Shown one piece after another: positions 9,020 through 16,655 of a DNA stretch of 16,655 nucleotides. Location: the NCBI GenBank assembly GCA_027604665.1, contig JADGIZ010000296.1:1-16655 (forward strand), read 5' to 3'. This stretch comes from Polyrhizophydium stewartii (lineage: Eukaryota > Chytridiomycota > Chytridiomycetes > Rhizophydiales). Numbering within the stretch: the stretch's first letter is position 1; each line of letters begins with the position of its first letter. A program made the position numbers and the translations under genes. Under the pieces are notes generated by a model. It did not search any database, was not told the origin of the DNA, and worked only from the letters and a program-made list of their open reading frames with translations.

Positions 9020-10010
9020 ATGGACACTGAGCTGAACCCGTCCAAGCTCGGCACCAAGGCGCAGTGCGTGCACGCCGGCAGGCGGATGCCGCTGCTGCAT
9101 GCGATCCGCATGTGCTGAGCGCTGACACGGCCCGCCGCGCATGCGTGCGCGCACAGCTGGGACCACGTCTACGAGGTCGAGGTCGACAACTTTGACGACC
9201 ACGGCGACAAGGGCGAGGTCTGGTTCGGCGAGGACAGCGTCGAGAAGATTGTCGACTGGGTGCGCGACCGCCGAGCGAGCCGCTGCAGAGAATGAGCGGT
9301 GCGCAGGCTGACTGGCGCACGCACGCAGGTCGTCGACACCTGGGACGACAAGACCTCGCCCGTCGTGGACCTTGGCTGTGGCAACGGCCACCTGCTGTTT
9401 GAGCTGGTGTGTGCACCCGCCGCTGACCGCCGCCGCGGGAGGGGGGGGGAGCCTGCACGGCTGCTGACGGCGCTCGCCGCAGGACAACCTGGGCTTCACG
9501 GACCTCGTTGGCGTCGACTACTCGGAGAAGGCCGTCGAGCTCGCCCGCCGCATCGCCGAGGACCAAGGCACGCAGCACCCGGTTGCGTTTGAGCGCCTGG
9601 ACCTGCTGGACCCGGCCGATCTGCGCGGCATGGGCGAGCGTGCGCTGGCCGACGCCGAGCCGCGGCGGCGGCAGAGCCATGTGGGCGTGTATGCCCTCGC
9701 GCTCGACAAGGGCACGTTCGACGCCATCAGCCTCGGCGTGCCGGTCGCCGTGCCGGGCGGTGGCGACGCCGGCAGCGCTCCGGCGGCGACCATGTCGCCC
9801 GCAGACCTTTACGTCGACGCCGTCGCCGAGATGCTCGCCCCGGGCGGCACGCTGCTGCTCACGTCGTGCAACTGGACCGAGCCCGAGATCCTGCGCCGCT
9901 TCGAGCGCCGCTTTGAGTTCGCGGGCAGGGTCAAGCACCCCGTGTTCACGTTTGGCGGCGTCACGGGCCAGACCATCACCACCGTGGCGCTCAAGAAGCG
10001 GGCCGCCTGA
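9020..10010 (+). CDS. EFM4: EFM4/See1-type eEF1A lysine methyltransferase (METTL10/EEF1AKMT2 family)
   Basis: Four exons: 9020-9063, 9157-9259, 9329-9406, 9483-10010 (stop TGA). Introns of 93, 69 and 76 nt, all GT-AG. The join gives 250 aa, near the usual size of the family. The first exon is only 44 nt; its join restores GTKAHWDHVYEVEVDNF, matching the family's N-terminal GTKEYWD... block (His here where Tyr is usual). The SAM-binding motif I is DLGCGNG at 63-69, and motif II is VGVDYSEKAVELA from about 84. DKGTFDAISL, CNWTEPEI (Cys204) and FTFGGVTGQT follow, all family signatures. Yeast Efm4 methylates Lys316 of elongation factor 1A in the cytosol; the same substrate is inferred here. The gene is convergent with the SSXT gene, stop codons 131 bp apart. 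A G9 run in intron 3 (9441-9449) is a likely sequencing trouble spot. Confidence 0.93.
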
Positions 10011-10141
10011 GCAGCCCCCCCCCGCCGCCTTGCGACCGCGGACATGTACAAGACTCTGCTCGCTCTCCGGCTGCTTTATCCCATAAACTATATGTGAAAG
10101 AATGTGGCATCTCGCGCATGCCGATGCGCATCGCGGCCGCA
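10011..10141. other. Convergent 3' region between EFM4 and SSXT genes
   Basis: 131 bp hold the 3' ends of two convergent genes. A C9 tract lies at 10015-10023. An AT-richer patch with CTTTATCCCATAAACTATA (about 10073-10091) is the only candidate for poly(A) signals in either direction. The two transcripts probably overlap at their 3' ends. Confidence 0.45.
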
Positions 10142-12939
10142 TCACGGCGTGGGCGAGTCGGCATCGGCCTCAAACGGCTCGCCGTCGGTCGGATCGGAAA
10201 AGACGTCGCTCAGGGTCGCGAGGTTGTCGTCGAGCAGCGGCTGTCCGTGCCGCTGCTGCGTCGGCGTCAGCTGCCCCGCCAGGGGATTGCCCAGCGGATC
10301 TGCGCCTGACATGGGATCGTCGTCGCCGAGCGGAAACTCAAATGCAGCCGGATCCAGCGCCAATGCTTCGGCCACTGCGCCATGTGCATCTGCTGGGATG
10401 CCCATGGATGCATCTGAGAACAGATCCGCATCGGAGGCAGATGCTGCGTCGTGGCGGGCCGAATGCACCGCGTCCTGCACAACGCCTGTGGGCGTTTCCG
10501 AGTCTGTCGTGTCCACGGCATCGTCGGTACTCGTGTGCTCGGCGGCGCTCATTTCTACATCTCCGTCGTCGTCGCCGCCGTCACCGTCGTCGCCGCCGCC
10601 GTCGCTCTCATCTGCATCCTCGTCACCATCTTCGTCGCCGTCGTTATCGTCCTCGGCGTCCTCGCCCTCGTCTGCATCGTCCTCGGCATCTTCGACATCC
10701 TCTGGTCCAGGAACATAGTCTTCGTCGTCGTCCTCGTCGTCGAGCAGCACGCCGCCGTCCTCGGCGGGGAGAGGCTCCTCAGTTGGCTCCATCGCTGGCA
10801 GACTTGCAACTGCAGGCACGGTGAGCGGCTGCGCAGCCTCGCCGAGAGACTGTGGTGCCTGCAGCGCAACAGCAACGCCTGTGGGCTGCGGTATGCCTTT
10901 CAGCGGTTCTGTGGAATCTGTGAGCACTCTGGGGGCAGCTGTTTGAGCAGGCGAAGCAGCCTGCATAGCCGGTGCGATCGCTGAGCCGAGCGCCTCGAGG
11001 ACAGACGCATCTGCGAGCATGTCGTGTACGCCGCGGCCGCCCATGCCAGGCAGCATGCCGAGCATCTGGACGCCGCCGGCTATCGCCGAGAGCTGCGACT
11101 GGATCGCCAACGCCGCGTCCTGAGCACCGAACGCGGCCTGCAACGTCGCGGCGGCCCCTGCAATCGACGACGAGCCCGCGCCAGGCACCAAGCTTTCCAT
11201 GAGCGCCGCCTCGAGGGGATCGGCGGATGCTGCCGGCGCAAGCGTGGTCGGCGTCGCCCGGTGCGGAGACGCAGTGGATGCTGGCGCGGCAGCGATCGGC
11301 ACTGGCGGCGGCAATGGCATCTCAGCCACACCGGCCGGGCTCGGTGCAACCTGTGAGTGCGCGAGCATGGCGCTGGCGGCCGCGATGGCCGCAGCACGCG
11401 GTGCCACGTTGCCGCGCCGACCCGAACCTGCGTCCACGACGGCCTGCCGCTTGTTGCCCAGCAGCGTGTCATGCTGCGCGATGCGTTGCTTCATGATCTC
11501 GCGCGACGATGCCTCGTCGAGCACGTTGAAGCCGGGAAGCTGCACCGACGGGTTCGCCAGCACCGCGCTCGTGGCACCGACAAACGGCGGCACGGGTGTG
11601 TAACCGAGCCCGTCGGGTCGGCTCTCGGCCTTGCTGTCCGGGCGGCTCTTGCCCGCATTGGGATCCATGACAATCACGGTCGGTGCGAGCTCGTCGAGAA
11701 TGGCCTCGCGGCTGTGCGGCAGCGCCTTGATCTCCTTCTCGGTGACGTGGTAGACGGCAGATTCGCCTCCAGACTTTGCCTTCGGAGTCGCTCGTGGAGG
11801 CGTCTGCTGTGATGCGCCTGCGCTGGCGTCGGACTTGGGCTGAGGCCGCATGTGCGCGAGCTTGGCAGGATACTCGACCGGCGAGAGATCCGGCGTCTCG
11901 CTCGCCTGCGCATCGCCACATCAGCACAAGCAAACGGAGCCGCAAGACGAGAGAATGACTTGCGTTTTTGAACACGGCATCGGCTAGCGTTGCAAGGTAA
12001 GTCAAGTTCGTCTGCAGTCGCCGCTGATATCTACGCGTCGAGATGGCGTCTCAGCGTCATCGCGGACAAGCAAGTGTGTGCTGCGAGTCTCCAACTTACA
12101 TTTTGTACTCGGGCTCGCCGATCCAGCCATTGTTCTGGTACTCGACGAGGATGTTGATCAGGTGCTTGTTGATCTCCAGAACCTGCCAGCCGCTTCGTGT
12201 CAGCACTCGGGGCGGCAAGGAGGCGGCAGCACGCACTGGACGAGCGACTCACCATCTGGATCGTTGCGTTGTTGACCATGGGCACGACGACGGCGGACTC
12301 GGGTGGGATCTGCTTGGGATGCTGAAGCGTCACCAGCGAGCTGCTCGGCGCGTGCGAGACGACCCGGACGTTGGGTGCTGCCGATGCGCGCGACGCCGCG
12401 GCGGGCTGCATGCTTGCGTGCGCCTGTGGGGCCGCGAATGCGCTCAGTGCAGACGGGGACGGGCCCGGTGCAACTGAGACATGCCGCTGCGCAGCAGGCT
12501 GCGTCGCGGGCTGCAGCGGCGCCGGGGTGTGGACATGTCCGGTCGGAGCGGACAAGCCCATGGGGGGCGTGCGCTGTGCATGCTGGCCGGCATGAGCATG
12601 GGCGTGCTGGGCCGATTGCGGGGCGGCGGGCTGTACTGCTGGCGGCGCATGCTCGCCGCGCAGGACGGCCGCCTGCAGCAACTGCAGCTGCTGCTGGTCG
12701 AGGCCAACAGAGCTCAGGCGTTGCAGGTGCTGCCTGAGCTGCTGCTGCTGCTGCTGCTGGCGCGAGCTGAGCTGTGGCGGCGCGGGCGCCGGCGCCGCAT
12801 CGCCTGCACCGAGGCCCGGCAGGCTCGCCAGCGGCACCCTGCCCGCTGCAGCCCCGGGGCTCGCGGCCCCGCGGCCCGCGCCCGCGCCGGTGCTCGTGCC
12901 GGCCCCGGCCTCTGGGCCGCTGCCTCGGCGAGGGAACAT
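10142..12939 (-). CDS. SSXT (SS18 N-terminal homology) domain protein, putative SWI/SNF-type coactivator subunit
   Basis: Minus-strand exons: 12939-12253, 12182-12100, 12030-11964, 11905-10142 (stop TGA), giving 866 aa. Introns: 70 nt GT-AG, 69 nt GT-AG, and 58 nt that is best read as GC-AG (GCAAGT donor). Splicing rebuilds an SSXT domain at about 221-279: MVNNATIQM, VLEINKHLINILVEYQNNG, then YQRRLQTNLTYLATLADAV. This closely follows the family pattern IQ-x-LxENxxLI...YQ-x-xLQxNLxYLAxxAD. It is preceded by about 220 residues rich in Ala, Pro, Gln and His, with a Q7 run. The C-terminal 587 residues are mostly disordered-looking, with an Asp/Glu tract at about 667-728. SSXT proteins (SS18, plant GIF/AN3) are nuclear coactivators associated with SWI/SNF remodellers; that role is inferred. 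In animals the domain is near the N-terminus, so a later true start is possible. Confidence 0.85.
10560..10740 (-). repeat. Coding acidic low-complexity tract (poly Asp/Glu)
   Basis: Within the last exon of the SSXT gene, GAC/GAT/GAG-rich minus-strand codons encode about 60 residues dominated by Asp and Glu. On the plus strand this shows as repeated CGTCGTC and CCTCGTC. Such acidic tracts are common in chromatin-associated proteins. Confidence 0.75.
12739..12759 (-). repeat. CAG (CTG on plus) trinucleotide repeat, seven copies
   Basis: Seven perfect CTG units on the plus strand read as CAG on the minus strand and encode Q7 in the N-terminal Gln-rich part of the SSXT-domain protein. It is flanked by further Gln- and Leu-rich sequence. 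Confidence 0.9.
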
Positions 12940-12968
12940 CGCTGCCGACTTCGCCGACAAGCCAGAAT

Positions 12969-14418
12969 ATGCCGCCCGGCCTGCGTCCGCTCTCGCTGCC
13001 TCACCCGCCCGCGCTGGCCGAGCTGCCCGGCGCCGCGGCGCTGTGGGCCGCGTCGCCCGTCGAGCCAGCGCCCCCGCCCGTCGCAGGCTCTGCCGCCGCC
13101 TCTGCGGCCAGGGCGTTTGCGCTTGGGGCGTCGCCGCCCACAGACGACAACGACGGCCTGCTTCCGTTCGCTGGTGAGCGCGGCGGTCGGCCGTCGGCCG
13201 TCGGCTGTCGGCGACGGCTGCCCTCGCCCAGTCCTCGCACGCAGGGCAGCCCTGCCCGACGCCTGCACGGCTGCTCGTGTGTCGGCCGCGCTGCTCGCCG
13301 GAGCGTGCCGTGCAGCTGCCCAGCCGGACAGCCGGACAAGCAACGCCCGGTGGCGTGGCGGCTGACGCTGGTGCTCCTGCCCCGCAGACAGCGGCCTGGC
13401 CGACGACCACCCGGAGCTGCTGCTTGAGCGCATCGGCGCGGCCGACATGCCGTCGCAGTGCGCCGCGCTGCTGCGCATGCGCTGCGCGTTCGCGGCGTTT
13501 GGGATCCTGTTCGCAGTCGCCCGAGCGCTCGACACGGGCACGCTCCTCGAGTACTCCATGTTCCTGACCAACTGGTGCTGGGTCGGCATGACCGCCTACT
13601 TTGTGGCTGCCGCCGCCGCGAGCTGGATCTACATGTCCCCGCACGCTGGCCGGCCGCGGCAGGCGCTGGCACTGCTGCCGTCGCCCATGTCGCCCGCCGG
13701 GCCGCGCGGCCTCGCTGCGTTCGCAGAGGCGACTCGCCGCTCGCAGCGCATCCGGCGGCTCGGAGCGGCCTTCCGAGCGCTGTACGCCGCGGCGCACTGC
13801 ATCAACTGGATCGTGCCGCCCGTTTACTGGATTCTGCTGCGCGAGGACTTTTCCGAGCCCAAGTTCACCATGTTCCGCATCTCGGCGACGGTGGTCGAAC
13901 ATTCGGTTGGGCTGCTGTTCCTACTCACAGACTTTGCGATGAACCAGTTCCGGCCCTCGCTTGCGGACGTTGCCGCGCCGACCGCTGCGGGCGTCATGTA
14001 TCTCGTGTGGGTGTGGGTGTACCACTATGCATGGGGGATCGAGTGGCCGTACTTCTTCATGGCGGACTTCTTTGACCCCGCGGCGTCGCTTGCGATGGCG
14101 GTTGTTGGCGTGCTGGCCGCCGCCGCGGTGCTGCTTGCGGTGCACACCTGGGTCCTATGGCTGCATGCCGTCCGCGACCGCTGGCTCGGCCGCGCTGCGG
14201 TACCTGCTGCCCGCACCCCGCTGCGGCCGCCGCCGTCGCTTTCCGCCATCGCGGCCGCCCTGAGCAGCCTGCACGCCCGCATCGTGCCCGCCGGCGCCGG
14301 CCGCCGCCGCCACAGTGACTCGGACGACGATCGCGGCCGCCTGCTCCCCGCCGGCTCGGGTGCCGGCGCTGAGTCTCGGCCGTCTGGCACTGCACGGGGC
14401 GCTCAAGGCCGCCGTTGA
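12969..14418 (+). CDS. Rolling-stone / FAR-17a-AIG1-like multi-pass membrane protein (copy A)
   Basis: Two exons, 12969-13173 and 13388-14418 (stop TGA), joined across a 214-nt GT-AG intron (G|GTGAGC ... CCCGCAG) to 411 aa. The join gives DGLLPFADSGLADDHPELLL. About 88 Pro/Ala-rich residues come first. Then come roughly six hydrophobic segments from about residue 95, starting CAFAAFGILFAVA. Family-like landmarks are FLTNWCWVG (Asn130), INWIVPPVYW (Tyr215), VVEHSVGLLFLLTDF (His240), VWVWVYHYAWGIEWPYFF, and a hydrophobic helix AVVGVLAAAAVLLAVHTWVLW. Order and spacing match Rolling-stone/AIG1-type proteins. AIG1/ADTRP members hydrolyse fatty-acid esters of hydroxy fatty acids through Thr and His; whether this protein is an enzyme is unknown. 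The C-terminal tail is Arg/Ala/Ser-rich. The start is uncertain (ATG at 13447 is an alternative). It is followed in tandem by a relative. Confidence 0.72.
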
Positions 14419-14438
14419 GACTCTGCGGCGGCGCTCCC

Positions 14439-14506
14439 ATTGGCCTGCCGCTCTCGCTGAATCAGTCCGCTCAAGATACAAAAGGACGCCGCCCCGCCCC
14501 GCCCCC
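14439..14506 (+). promoter_or_regulatory. Candidate promoter of the second Rolling-stone-like gene
   Basis: In the 159-bp gap, an inverted CCAAT box (ATTGG at 14439-14443) is followed by a TATA-like ATACAAAAG (14476-14484) and a GC-box run (CCGCCCCGCCCCGCCCC, about 14490-14506). A C/A-rich leader then runs to the ATG at 14578. The order CCAAT, TATA-like, leader suits a eukaryotic core promoter, but each element is short and could be chance. Confidence 0.35.
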
Positions 14507-14577
14507 TGCACTGCAGCTCGTACACCTACACCCCAATACACGCCGCCGCCACTCGCAAAAGACCTTATCTATTAGCC

Positions 14578-15622
14578 ATGCAGGAAGCAGCCCCGGCCAC
14601 CGTCCCGTCGCCGCTCACGCCCGCCAGCCTGGCGACGATCGTCGTCTCCTTCACGCCGACGTCGCCATCGCAGCCCGCACCGGCCCAGTTGGCGGCCCCG
14701 GCCGGGGCCGCCGCCACCAAGGCTGAGGCCGCCGAGCCCGCCAACGCCGCCACGCCTGTGCCTGCCCCAGTGCAACAGGCCAAGCAGCGTGCTCCAAAGC
14801 CGCCGCCGCTGCTCGTTCCGGCCGTCGCAAAGACCAAACAGGTAGCGCCTCTCGACCTCGCCAGCAGCTTCGAAGGCGCCTTGAAACACGGCCTCGGCGC
14901 CCAGTCGTTCCTTGTCAGTTCATCGGCGCTGTTTGCCATCCGCATGGGCTTCCTGGCCTACGTTCTCGTCATTGTCGTCTGGCGTTTGGCGCAGAACCCC
15001 ATGTACCTCTACTACCTCACCAACTGGAGCTGGGTCATTCTGCTGGTGCATCTGATGGTATGTCCTGCTTGTTTAAACCGAGCGTGGCAACAGCTGGTCG
15101 CTGACAATCCCGCTGCAGATCGCCGCCGCCAACACCCGCAGCTTTATGGCCCGCGAGATTGCTGGAGCTACCGCCGCAACGGCCGCCACACGCCCGCCGA
15201 TCTTTGACGCCATGCTTCCCTGGGTTGCCGCGGTGGCACTGACGCTGACCACCATGGTTTCGGTCGTCTTCTGGCTCATGCTCACAAGCTCGATCAAAAC
15301 CGCCTCGGGCAACATCGAGCGCTTCAGTCTCATCAACGCGCACTCAGCCAACCTCGTCATCATCTTTGCCGACCTTGTTCTCAGTCGCATCCAGCTGCGG
15401 CCAAAGCATGCTCTCGCTCCTGCCATCGCCATCATCTGCTACATGTGCGTCGTCTGGATAACGCACGGCGTCACCGGTGCCGACTTTCCATATCCGTTCT
15501 TCCCGGATCTTTCGCGCCGGGGTATTGCGCTGGTCACGGCCGCAGGCGGCGTGCTGGTCGGCTGGGCCATGTTCTGGCCAGCGTTCCTTGTGGCTAAGCT
15601 GAGAGACAGGCTTCTGCGATAA
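14578..15622 (+). CDS. Rolling-stone / FAR-17a-AIG1-like multi-pass membrane protein (copy B)
   Basis: Two exons, 14578-15057 and 15119-15622 (stop TAA). The 61-nt intron has a GTATGT donor, GCTGAC branch-like motif and CTGCAG acceptor. The product is 327 aa. An Ala/Pro-rich N-terminal region of about 110 residues is followed by six hydrophobic stretches. The landmarks repeat those of copy A in the same order: YLTNWSWVILL (Asn149), VVFWLMLTS (from Val209), INAHSANLVIIFADLVLS (His235), YMCVVWITHGV, FPYPFFPD, and a last helix ALVTAAGGVLVGWAMFWPAFLV before a basic end. Copies A and B are clearly diverged but share topology, and copy B starts 159 bp after copy A ends, so an old tandem duplication is inferred. 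The function is unknown; if AIG1-like, the conserved His could be catalytic. Confidence 0.77.
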
Positions 15623-16156
15623 TTATGCGGCCACGAATGGCTCGAAACTCGAAATACATTCCGAGAAGCTTTTGCACTTGGCTTCGAATATTATATCGCC
15701 ACTGTGGCACAGACTCCTGCTGAGATGCTGTGCGTTCACTGCCTCAGTTTCCGCTCCCCACGACGGCTGTCGAACGAAGCCATCAACCCAGACTGTAGTG
15801 CACAAACTGCCGTCCACGTTTGCCCGTCGCTCGCGCCAGCTTGCACGATCGGTGACTTGAGCGCGAGACAAATGCGACGCAGCCTTTGCGTGTAACAGCA
15901 ATCTCGGTTCGCATTTGCATGCGTCAGCAATGAGCCAGCGCGGGAATATGACTCGGCTGCCCAGCAACAGAAAGCGCGAGTGAGGGCGGGCTCTAGCCGA
16001 AGCTATGAGCTAGTGCAGGATATCACAGTTGCCGCTGCGAGCGAGCTGGATGACTGATTGAGCGACGGAAACATGATTTCATTCCACAATGTAGAAGGAG
16101 GTGCAAATGAGCACTTATGAGGATGTGGTCGGTGGGTGTTGGGAGATGAGCAGCAA
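15623..16156. other. Intergenic spacer
   Basis: 534 nt between the stop of the second Rolling-stone-like gene and the stop of the convergent gene at 16157. It is less GC-rich than the coding regions, with AT-rich patches such as GAATATTATATC near 15688-15699 that could serve 3'-end formation. I see no RNA gene, repeat or coding frame with protein-like composition. Confidence 0.6.
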
Positions 16157-16570
16157 TTAGCTGATGATGAAGGTGCCAGACTGCTTCACTTTGTCGCAAA
16201 AGAGGCTCCCGACAATGTTTGCACCGCCTGCAGCGAGCGGACCACCGCCAAGGCCAACAGCCATGTTAAACAAGCCGGAGAGGATCGAGCAAGAGTCCGC
16301 GGGGTTGATCTCAAACCTGCCCTTGATGTTGATGATCATGCTACCTGCCTCAGCTCCGACGCAGTTGTTCCACAAGGTGAACGTGATGGTCTCGGGCATG
16401 TGGTAGCTGTCATCAAACTGGTCGGCCTCGCAGGTGCATGGAGCTTCGCCCGCGTTGGTGGTGTTGCCGGCCTTGAGCAATGCGTTGCAGTCGACCGCGA
16501 CGTGGCTGCCGACCGTCTGCTTGTTGTTGTCCTGAATGGTTCTCAGCGAGTCCATCGCGAAATTCATCAT
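16157..16570 (-). CDS. 3' part of an unrecognised six-cysteine protein (5' end uncertain)
   Basis: A minus-strand frame ends at a TAA at 16157-16159. From the ATG at 16570 it gives 137 aa with protein-like composition: MMNFAMDSLRTIQDNN, VAVDCNALLKAGN, PCTCEADQFDDSYHMPETI, TLWNNCVG, GRFEINPADSCSILSGLF, a Gly-rich NMAVGLGGGPLAAGGANI, then SLFCDKVKQSGTFIIS. The six cysteines suggest disulfide bonds and a secreted or lumenal protein, but no signal peptide is seen in this segment. The frame is open to about 16618 without an ATG. A possible intron donor (GTGAAG at 16618) and possible acceptors near 16574 or 16540 suggest earlier exons off the window. Codon use is less GC-biased than in the genes to its left. 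I do not recognise the family. Confidence 0.5.
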   Translation of the reverse strand: MMNFAMDSLRTIQDNNKQTVGSHVAVDCNALLKAGNTTNAGEAPCTCEADQFDDSYHMPETITFTLWNNCVGAEAGSMIINIKGRFEINPADSCSILSGLFNMAVGLGGGPLAAGGANIVGSLFCDKVKQSGTFIIS

Positions 16571-16655
16571 GGCCTCACGTGTTAAAGCACATGAAATGCA
16601 CAATGAAATTTCCTTCACCCCGTTTCCGATAAGAGGTCATGAGCGCCAGTGGGCC

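Noticed and set aside
6646..9111. Minus-strand open frame of 821 codons
   Set aside because: It is the antisense shadow of the DUF726 gene's last exon. It runs past real splice sites, is Arg/Leu-rich without domain pattern, and the plus strand carries the conserved hydrolase motifs.
12031..13902. Minus-strand open frame of 623 codons read as a single exon
   Set aside because: Only the part from 12939 to 12253 is kept. Beyond 12253 the frame runs through an intron, and splicing to 12182 restores the SSXT domain. Above 12939 it is antisense to the Rolling-stone-like gene.
1..16655. tRNA, rRNA, CRISPR or bacterial operon signals
   Set aside because: I looked for T-loop (GGTTCGA-like) motifs, regular spaced repeats and Shine-Dalgarno-linked gene strings and found none. 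The gene structures are intron-bearing and eukaryotic.

Overview
The window reads as nuclear DNA of a GC-rich, intron-bearing eukaryote, most likely a zoosporic (chytrid-like) fungus. Four genes can be rebuilt only by removing short introns: about 58-93 nt in most cases, one of 214 nt, nearly all GT-AG, several with CTAAC- or CTGAC-type branch motifs. The proteins (a DUF726 lipase-like protein, an EFM4-type eEF1A lysine methyltransferase, an SSXT/SS18-domain protein and Rolling-stone/AIG1-like membrane proteins) suit an early-diverging fungus. No species is claimed.

Layout. 1-3696 is almost gene-free. It holds one speculative Cys-rich minus-strand exon (555-702), two inverted repeats, an 18-bp repeat, homopolymer C tracts and degenerate GGT/GAT microsatellites. 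3697-15622 is densely packed: a minus-strand single-pass membrane protein (3697 to about 5364); head-to-head with it, a four-exon DUF726 gene (about 5363-8949, plus); 70 bp further, a four-exon EFM4-like methyltransferase (9020-10010, plus); convergent with that, a four-exon SSXT-domain gene (10142-12939, minus); head-to-head with that, across 29 bp, a two-exon Rolling-stone-like gene (12969-14418, plus), followed by a second two-exon member of the same family (14578-15622, plus). After a 534-nt spacer, the 3' part of an unrecognised six-cysteine gene lies on the minus strand at the right edge (16157-16570 or beyond).

The genes do not form an operon or one obvious pathway. They look like neighbouring housekeeping and membrane genes in a compact fungal locus. 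The most interesting points are the two head-to-head pairs whose coding regions almost touch or overlap, a 17-copy hexanucleotide repeat open in all six frames at one of these junctions, an SS18-type (SSXT) protein with unusual domain order and a probable GC-AG intron, and the tandem pair of diverged Rolling-stone-like proteins. I saw no bacterial-type system, CRISPR array, tRNA, rRNA or recognisable transposase.
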